This document shows, one piece after another, positions 51,001 through 60,600 of a stretch of 64,000 bases of DNA. How positions within the stretch are numbered: position 1 is the stretch's first letter; the number at the start of each line of letters is the position of its first letter. A model generated the notes under the pieces. That model saw nothing but the letters and a program-made list of their open reading frames with translations. It searched no databases and was not told the origin of the DNA. A program made the translations under genes and the position numbers. This stretch comes from Micromussa lordhowensis (Eukaryota; Cnidaria; Anthozoa; Scleractinia; Lobophylliidae), in the NCBI GenBank assembly GCA_964020085.1, contig OZ026605.1:4347901-4411900 (forward strand), written 5' to 3'.

Positions 51001-54000
51001 TGTTAGTGACAGTTTATTCAGATGGGAAGGTCCATGGGACATGATGAACAGTCAAAGTCCAACCATGATAGTAAAAAATCACTTACTCTGCAGAAAGTTG
51101 CAGTTAAAGGTAAAAGCGCTGCAGCTACAGCTGTGTTACTCATACTTGCATCATCCTAAAAAGGGGAAAAAATCTTAATCAGAACTTTTTTATTTAGATT
51201 TCACTTTGTTTAAGTCTCTAGTCTATTCTAATGCTTTGCAATAAAGGACACTTTTGGTGTTTACAGTACCAGAAACATCAAGTAACTAGAAGTCTTTTAC
51301 TCCCTCCTGTGAAATGGCATTTTTTTGTTTTGGAAATGGCATGCTCTTGTATGGAATGCCAGTCCACCACAGGCTATCTAGAGACACTGTATCTCTGCCA
51401 AAGATTTTAACTGCTCATGGAAATCTAAAGCTTGAGAAAACTGACATCAAAAGCATGCACGCTATGACAATTTTAAATAATACTACAAAAATAATACTAC
51501 CGTACATGTATCCTGTACTAAATACATTACATGCATACATACTTTATTTGCTACGAGGGTCATTAATATACAGGTAGCTCCTGTATACCTGCTATTAGAG
51601 TGTGGAAAATGTTTTTACAGATGCACAGCTGGAAATTATACAGCATGTATGTCCTGGATGTTGTGTTGCCAGTGCAGGACCCCTTCTTAGATGTTAATAT
51701 TTTTGCTTTTTGGTAGTATATTCTAAACCAAACAGAAGACGTTGTTTCTATGTTTTCTAATAAAATAATGTATTCTTGAGGTCTAAAAAAACTGCTGAAT
51801 GTACTTGTATTTTGCCCCAGGAGGTATACTTGCAGTATACAGTACATGATGGGGGCATCCAACATATTTTTGGGGGGTTGAAATTTACACCCGAAGTATT
51901 TTTTGGGTCAGGATTTTTTAGGTCTTAAAAAATATGCATATTTTTTTTGGGATTTACACATCTCCAAGCGATGAGGACCTGTGTGTAAATGTGGAGCACA
52001 AGGGAGAATAAAGAGACATAAACGGGCGTGCCAATTTTATTTGCTTATTGATGCAGAATCATGCATTAGAAGAGTCTGTTTGATTGAATAAATCAGTATC
52101 AGTAATTAAGCCTTGTATTTTTTGGGGGATAGGGAATTTGATGCAGGTATTTTTTTGCAATATGAACCTCCATCAGACCCCCCTCCGGTCCCCTTTAAGT
52201 ATGCTGTGAGTATACCCCCCTGGCCATTATGCTTGTGCATCTACTAGTAGTTTCTCTAAACCTCAAGCATGCATTTTTTTTTCTAAGAGAACATGGAACA
52301 TCATCTTCTTTTTGTAAGTACATGTAGACGTCAAAGAACCGACCTGTAAAGCACTATTCAAGAGTCTGACCACCAAGTCAAACTGGTCATGCTCCAGGAC
52401 TGATCTGTGCTGTTTAGCTCTGAGTGATAGCTCATGACAAAGAGCTAACTGCGCTCCTTTGGACTTCAGTGCTCTAACTACTGATGGAAGAGTCTGTCAC
52501 AGAGAATACAGAAAAAGTTAAATTCCCAGAGAGCATGGTGATTGATCAACAAAACTAGAGGTAATTTATAGAAGGCTTGTGTTTCAAGACGTGTTTGCAC
52601 AGGTGCTTACTTTAATACTGCAATGAAAGCAATTTCCGCATAACGAAAAGGTGTTTGTGAGGAAATGAAAACTGTAGAGCAGAGACAAAACTTCTTGTTG
52701 CGACACTAGGTTTGAACGCGATACAATAGACAAGTGTAAAATAATCCCAGCTGACTGCCACACTGCTGTAAGTTAAAATAATAATTATTAGGCATGCTAA
52801 AAATGTTATGAAATATACAAACCTTTCTAGCCTCAGATATCTTGTTTTCAAAGATGTAATCCACACAGTCCCTCAACACCTCAAGCTTCCGACTTGGAAT
52901 ATAATGCTGCTGTCGGCTGGACATAGGATTTGATGGCACAACACAAGGTGCAGCACGCTTGACTGTGTAATCTGATGCCATATTTTCCTGCTGGTTTATA
53001 TGACGGCTTATATCTGATTCCTTCAGCTCGGGGAAGATCATTTTACTGCACAATTCAGCCTCTTCTGGAGAAACCACAGGCTGGACATTGTTTTCTGCAG
53101 TGTCGCATGAAGGTTCCTGTACATGTTAAAAGATTGAATGAATGCTGAACATGAGAACTACAATCCATAATGAAATTTACAACAGACTTTTGATGAAAAC
53201 CTTTGCATGTGAAAGTTGGAATTATACACAAGCATCACATAATTCCACTTAAGATGCTGTTTTTCATAATGAGCCAGAAACTTACATTATCATACAGCTT
53301 TTGTGCAAGTTGTTGAATGTTGGCCTGTACTTCAGCGTCATTACCTCCTTCACTGTTCAGAATGCTGTCAATCTCAACACACAGCTAGAAAAAAAGTGAA
53401 CCAACACTTGTTGTTTAACATTTGCTTAAACATAGCAAACAAAATTTAAAAACAACAGTTTACATAGCAATATTCAGGTAATTTTATATTAGCTAATGTA
53501 TTAATAATTCAATTACCTGGTCAAAGAGGTCACAAGCTCTGTATGGAGGACCCCTATGAGCCACGAATGACAGAAATGAAATGCTCTCCAAGACCTGAAA
53601 AACATGCAGTCTTACAATTATTTTTTGTGCCTATACTGACCACAGAATCTGGATACCCTGTAAAATCTTGACAGCTTTAAGAAAAAATCCTAAATGTAAG
53701 TAGTCATTCCTAGTTACACCCACATATTATAGTGGGGTGCACAATCAATCAACTACACAAGACAGACAACTGCTTGTACTGTAAGGGCTCAAGCTGCACA
53801 TGGCTGGGACCGTGACCATGTGTCTGCTTGGAACAGGTGTCTGCCTAGACAACGGGCATCCATTAGCAGAGTCTTGACTGTCCTGCAGCCAGGCACCTCA
53901 ACCAAGGAGACACAAAAAAGAGTTCTAAGAGTGTTTGTTATAAGGTTTGTTTGGAAATGTGTTTACAAATAATATTTGAGCACACAGTAGGCATTCCATA

Positions 54001-57000
54001 GAAGCAGTTGGACTGCTGAGTTCTCTGCACTCATTTGCTGTTCCTCCAGGTATTACACGCTTGCCACTATGACTGCAAGAATGCCTTTGAAAGGAGGGGC
54101 AACTGCTCAACTTTCGCAGCCATCTTGTTCCTTAAGTCTTCATTCCTTGCTGTGCAAGCTTGATAAAAGGAGCGACTTTTGGGAGTTCTGTTACAGGCAC
54201 GATTTTAATTGGTTTTACTTGGTTAAAGGGACTGAGCGGAAGTGAAACACTAGTGACTTGATTCAGCCATGTGTGTGTCAGCTAAGCACGCGCAAATCAG
54301 CTGGAAGTTTTGGACTTCCAAACAGAATTTTCAAACAGGTTGTTTGTTTCTTGGCCACCACTAGTCAAGGGAAATGAAGAATCTGGATATGAGGTTGCTT
54401 TCGCAGAAAAAAACCTGCACATGAATTAATGGTTAATAGCACAGTCTCACAACTCTGGAAACATACCTTTGAGAGGAACGCATCTCCAACCATACCCCTG
54501 AACTCCAGGAAAGAAACCTACAAGATAATTAAACTCTATTTCAGTAAGTAGAATAATGAACTGTCCTGTACATGTGTGTACCTTCATCTATGAAAAATTT
54601 CAAATGCAGGACAACCTCACCCCTGGCTGTGGTTGCTCTGATAACTGCTTGGTTGCCATTAAAATACTGTATAATTTGTTACTTAGAGTTTTAGCGGGTT
54701 TTCAAAGGATTCGAAGACCTTTAAAAACCGGTAGTCAAAAGGGTTTCTTTTATTTGACGCAAATGACATGAAGTAGGGCAAAATGGCTTCCTTGAAACAT
54801 CGTTCAACCAGAATGGTTCGCACTTTTGCACGCTCAGCAAAAGTACTTCCTTGAAATGGAAAGTTTAACAATTTCATATTCAAGTAAAAGAATTAACATA
54901 ACAACAGCAAAAAGCCTGTGGTCTCAAAGAAAAGCCTAAAGATTAGATCAAAACCAGCCCTCCTCTTGGACGACAGGACGACCACTAATTTTGAGCACTT
55001 TAAATGAAACCCCCGAATCATGCTTGCTCGCTCAGGTTTTATAATAAAAACAGTTGACAACTACTGTAAGATGGCTATGGAACAATACCCAAGCACAGAA
55101 GGTATAACCCCACTCATCTTTCACATGAAGACTACTAGCTTAACATTCCTGGTTGATTTTATAACACTGACCTTGTTGAATGTTATGACTGGCTTGGGGT
55201 GAATTCTTATCAATGTCAGACATGATCGATAACCAGATAACAACTGAGCCAGCAGCCTGATAAACACTGCACGAAGTTCCTTGTCCTACAAAATAAAACA
55301 ATGTCAGTGCGTTTTAAAACATGTTAAATGATACCTTCAACTCCAACAGTTAACACCAAAGCACTGGTCTAGAAATCTATGAGGGGGAATAAGAACTTGG
55401 GAATGACAGATTAACTACTTAGTAAATGGTTTCAACCCAGCAGTATCAATACATGTAGGTTATGATTCACTCTGCATACAAGCCAAGTGGTTTCATAGCA
55501 TGAAGCAGCTACACACAGTACGTAGGAGTACATGTCTTTTCTACTCCTCCCTGGATGGGATGTTAGACCATCCCAGGGCTACCCCCCTCCCCCCCCCAGC
55601 ATTTAATTCACCAGTACCCATAATATACACCTTGGAGAGGGGAAAGGTATTTTGAGAGAATTTTGCCCAAGAACACAATACAATGTCCCCAGGCAGGTCT
55701 TGCAGCTGAACCATTCAATCCGGACGCGAGAACACCAACCAAGAGGCTACTGCACCTTTGCAAAAGTCATCTCAAAGTGAATGTTAACTACTTTACTAAC
55801 CTGAAGGACTGGGAGAGATGGTGATGTTGGTGACTGGAATGCATGATCAGCTGTCACAAGTTGAGGATGTAACACCTAGAAATACACAATCAGAAGATTA
55901 GACAGTGTAAAGATGATGATAATGATTACCCATTTATGGATACCATAGAAACATTTTGAGTGTCTGACTCAGACGGGTCACTCGTGTTCAATTCCAAATA
56001 CAGAACAGCATGTCAAGTAATACAGCCTAAACAAATAATGGTGTCTTAGTCAATGGAAAGTCATGAATGAAAGATTAGACAGCGTAAAGATGATGATAAT
56101 GATTACCCATTTATGGATACCATAGAAACATTTTGAGAGCATGCTACAGTGTCTGACTCAGACGGGTCACTCGTGTTCAATTCCCAATACAGAACAGCAG
56201 GTGTCTTAGTCAATGCGAAGTCATGAAGGAACTGTCTTTCAATTCCCAATACAGAACTGCAGGACAAGCAATACGGACTAAACAAATAATGGAATCTAAG
56301 TCGATACTGAAGTCATGAACTGAACTGTGTTTCAAGACTCACCAAGGTCAATTCATGCCTTGATCTACTCAGGAAGGGTTCAGGCAAATAGGGAAGGTTT
56401 ATGGAGTCAGGAATAAAAAGATGTCCCCCATCGATATCCACTAGGATTACATCAGCCTGTAATGAAAATGCAAAGAAGTCTACTTTTAGTATTGACAGCA
56501 AGGTGAGGAAGCCCGATCATACATACATGTAGATAAACAAACAGAATGCTAACGTCGAAGTTAAGGTTACTGTAATTATCGAAGTGTGCTCAACAAATGG
56601 CAGACATCGCTGGAAGTACATGTGTATATGTATAAAAGTCTGCATACGAGCCAAGTGGCCTATCAGGCTGGCACTTATCTCCAGTTTCTGTAGCATGAAG
56701 AGACTACAAGAGTATTTTACTCCCGCCAGGATAGGATGCTAGTCCACGGCTGTGTTACCCCCAGTATTAAATTTGTCGGTACACATTTATGCATGTGGAT
56801 GCAAAGAGGTAACACAAGAGTAAAGTATCTGGTGCAAAACCACAAAACAATGTCCCCAGCCAGGGCTTGAACCCTGACTGCTCAATCTGGAGACAAGTGT
56901 ACTAACCATGAGATCACTGTGCCTCCCAAGTGCAGGTATGCACAACTAACAAAGTTTAGGATGGAAAATATTTGGCTCAGATTTCTTTGACAATTTGCAA

Positions 57001-57581
57001 AAATCCCTCCAGAAGATGGAATTTTTCTGATGAAACTGCTATTGAAACTTATGTAAAACTCAACAAGCTTTTTTTTTTTTTTTTTTAAATAGACAATTTT
57101 ATTTACAAGACGATCACTTACACTACTTACAGTATTAATATTTTACTTACATTTACACTTACATTGTACTTGCTACTTACACTACTTATACCTTTTTTTA
57201 CTGGACATGTACGTATACTACTGTTACACCACAAATTACAAAAATTACTCAACCTAGTTACATAACATTATGTAACTAGGTTGAAAACTCAACAAGCTAT
57301 TTTCCGAGTGAAGGGCTCATTTCCCACTTTAATTACAAGATTTTGAGCCGATAACCACTGATGTCTGGCAAGGTGTAAACTATATCCAGTACCACTCACC
57401 AAATCAGGTGCCAAGGTATCTTTGTAGCTTTCATGCACCCCCATGATGTATGGTGTAGGGGCACTTAAGAAGTCAAGTAACGCTGATGGCAGTATTGGGA
57501 TGAACACATAACTGGCAAAATGGAAAAAGACATTTTAGAACTCCAAAACAAAGATTTGTACACTATAGATGAATAATAAAT

Positions 57582-57616
<35 letters not shown>

Positions 57617-60600
57617 GAGAGTTTTCATTGGCTTAGCCATCATGGGCTATGAGCCATTATACCATGCTCTACGAACATGGTAAGCGTACGCGTGATTTTT
57701 TTGAGGAGTTTTTACTAAAACAATTATTCCACTCGCCCTTGTTGGATATGAGATGATTATAGCCATCTCATATCCAACGCACGCTTGTGGAATAATTGTT
57801 AAATATTACTGGTGCCTTAATGAAGTCAGAGTTTCTCAGTTGTTTGGATAAAATGATAGGTATATGCTAACCTTCGTTTACCATGAAAAAGAAATCAAAG
57901 CTATCTCTATGTCATAAACATTATGCAATCAACAAGATAATGTACATGACCAATACATTTCAGGGTTAGCACAAAGATTTGAAGTAAGCGACTTTACTGC
58001 TTTAGTATGTGGCTAAGCACTTTTTTTTTCACTGTATGTGAAGGTCTATATCACAAGTTTCGCTGTCAGCTATTGAAAGCTTATATTCTGAACAGAAAAT
58101 ATCTTTTAAACAGTCTTCTGATTTACCTGAACTTCAGAGGATACATCAATGCTAACATGGACTGTGTGGCATGGGTCAACTGCGAGTAGCTGCTTGAATA
58201 AAACAGGATTTTGTTTTCTGTCAGTGTAGCACTGAACAGGGACAACATGTTGTGGATTCCTGTTAGGAGGTAAGAAAACAAACAAGTTTAGTGCAATTAC
58301 ATTCTAGCAGGGGATCTACTCACACACAGCTGTACACTGTTTTTCAATAACATTTTAAATACGATGGGCAATAACAGTTACATTGTGTATGACTAAAGAA
58401 CCAAAATTTGTAAGATAGCTCAGGTTTTGATGCTGTGAAATACTTGACAAATTTGCTGTCTATCTGGTAACTTCTTTACATTGTCAGAATACATCAGATA
58501 AAAAGAGGAAATGAAAGTGCTGAATGTTTACTGTGGTCAATGTGCTTAGCTACACTTAGAAACTACATGTGTATTTTTTCAACAATAAAGTTTTCAGATT
58601 TCAATTGGCACGAGGCAGACTAGTTGGCTATTTACAAGCATGACAGAGGAGTTGAACAAGGGTCTACCAAGAAGCAACTCCAACTTAGTGGTCAGAGTGG
58701 GACCTGACCCTGCTACCTTCAGATTTTAAATCAGGCACCCAAACCACTCGGCCATGCTGCCTCTTGGATTCTAGAAAGGAACAAATCAGAACTCACCCAA
58801 CTGGTTAAACAAGATGGAAACTGATTTCCCAGTCACTGGAAGAGTCTCAGAAGCAGGAGGTGAGAGAGTCTGACGATCGCCGGCGCCCATGGAAAATGTC
58901 ATCTTTGGTCCACCGGGTGGTGGCACCTGGACAAAGCCCAAGATACAGCCAACCAGTCCCTCCAACGATTTGCTGTTTCCAGACAAGAATGACCAATAGA
59001 TGGTCGTCAGGCAGCTCTGAAATAAATGAAAATAATATTTTCCAAATAGGTGCCAAAGGCAGTTCAACTCATAATAGTCAGTGCTCACTTATGTTATGCA
59101 CAAAGAACAGTCTGTGCATCACCTAAAGAGATGCATTTCACTCATTGCTCTGATAACAAAGGGAAAATTAACAACAACAAAAAAGATCTGTTTACAAAAA
59201 CCCATGCAAGAAAATGCACGCACAAATAAAGCTGTAGAGCTGTAGAGCTGTAGAGCAGAATGCTACAAACTAAGGGACTGGACACTGTACATGATTTATC
59301 CAATAGGAGACTGGCACAAATTGATTGGAGCAAATTGTCCTTGTGTGGTTTAGCAAGAACAATTACTGTGTTTAAATGTATCTTTTTGTGAAATGGATGG
59401 ATTTCTATATGTATCTAAACTGAGTAACAGAAATGTGTAACAGTGTAGAAGAAGTTGTGGGAAAAGCTCCATACTGCAGTTCACTTTCCCAAAACAATTT
59501 TCCTTCTCCAAGACTTAACAAAACGTTTCTATAAGTGTGACTCAAAGAAATATGGACAATGTTACCTTTAAGATGTCAAAATAACTTGCTCTTGATACAA
59601 GACATAAGCATTTTGGGGCAAACATGTCCACTGATAACTCTTCAGAATTAACAGAGATTCCAGGGATACCATCAGAAAATCTTTTGTCTGACAGTGAGGA
59701 ATCTGACTGGCTGCCATCTTTAAATCCCTCCCGGCTTGTTGACTTTACTGCTCTAGATTTGGACTTGGTTGGAGTGGATTTTTCATAGAACGTGAAGCAA
59801 GCACAGTATCGGTGTTCTCCTTCCATGTCGGTAAGGACAGCGACAAAGAACGTTGGTGGTTTGTAGTAGTACGAGTAGTTCCATCCTCCAGGTTGACAAA
59901 ACTAAAGAAAACGTCAAACCATCTTAGGCCCTGTTTACAAGGAGAGAGGGTTACCCTAGCAAGCGGGTTACCCTAGCAAGCGGGTTACCCTAGCACGCAC
60001 ACATTTGTTCTTATTTTCTTCGTCGTGTTTACAAGGCGGCCAGGGTTACCCGGGTAGGAGGGTTACCCTATCTGCGTGCTAGGGTTACCCTAGCAAGCGG
60101 GTTAACTTTTTCCCTTGTAAACACTCCAGGTAGGGTTAACCCGCCTACCCGGGCTATCTCTATTTTGGCTCCCAAAAGCAAAATATGATCACAATACCGA
60201 CAAAATCAGCGAATTATGACCCAGAAAACATCAAGTTCTTTCACAGTTCGTCATAATTTTGCTTTAGAAATAAATTATTTTCCAGTTTTGTTATCTGTTC
60301 GTGCTTTACTTGCAAGGTTACCGAAGCGTAACAAGCGAAAAGTTGTCTCGGGCAGTAGGGTTACCCTACCTGAAAATTTTGCTTGTAAACCCAGGCTATC
60401 TTTTAACCCTCTTGCTAGGGTTACCCTGGCAGTAGGGTTACCCTACCTGCTTGTAAACAGGGCCTTAAAACTCACTCACTCACTCACTCACTCAGCCAGT
60501 ATAACTGAAGCAGAAACTCTAAAACGAGTCACAGCAAAACACCGAGTATACTCCAGCCTTTCAGAGTGTTTCGTTATCAACTCTTAATCTCGGGTTAACA

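Larger units (their letters stand above)
47615..51155 (-). other. Sbf: Sbf exons 15-20: SBF linker region
   Basis: Exons: 51155-51087, 50978-50625, 50187-50019, 49817-49740, 48942-48760, 47688-47615, residues 639-947. Exon 16 has a Ser/Arg-rich segment ([20 protein letters not shown]) that looks like a disordered phosphorylatable loop. Exon 17 holds [17 protein letters not shown], and exon 19 ITDSGGW then [19 protein letters not shown]. Exon 20 ([15 protein letters not shown]) leads into GRAM. These follow the order seen in MTMR5/13. Confidence 0.85.

Noticed and set aside
59950..60450. Possible interstitial telomere repeat
   Set aside because: The word is gggttaccctagc, not TTAGGG in tandem, and it sits within a TTA-flanked MITE.
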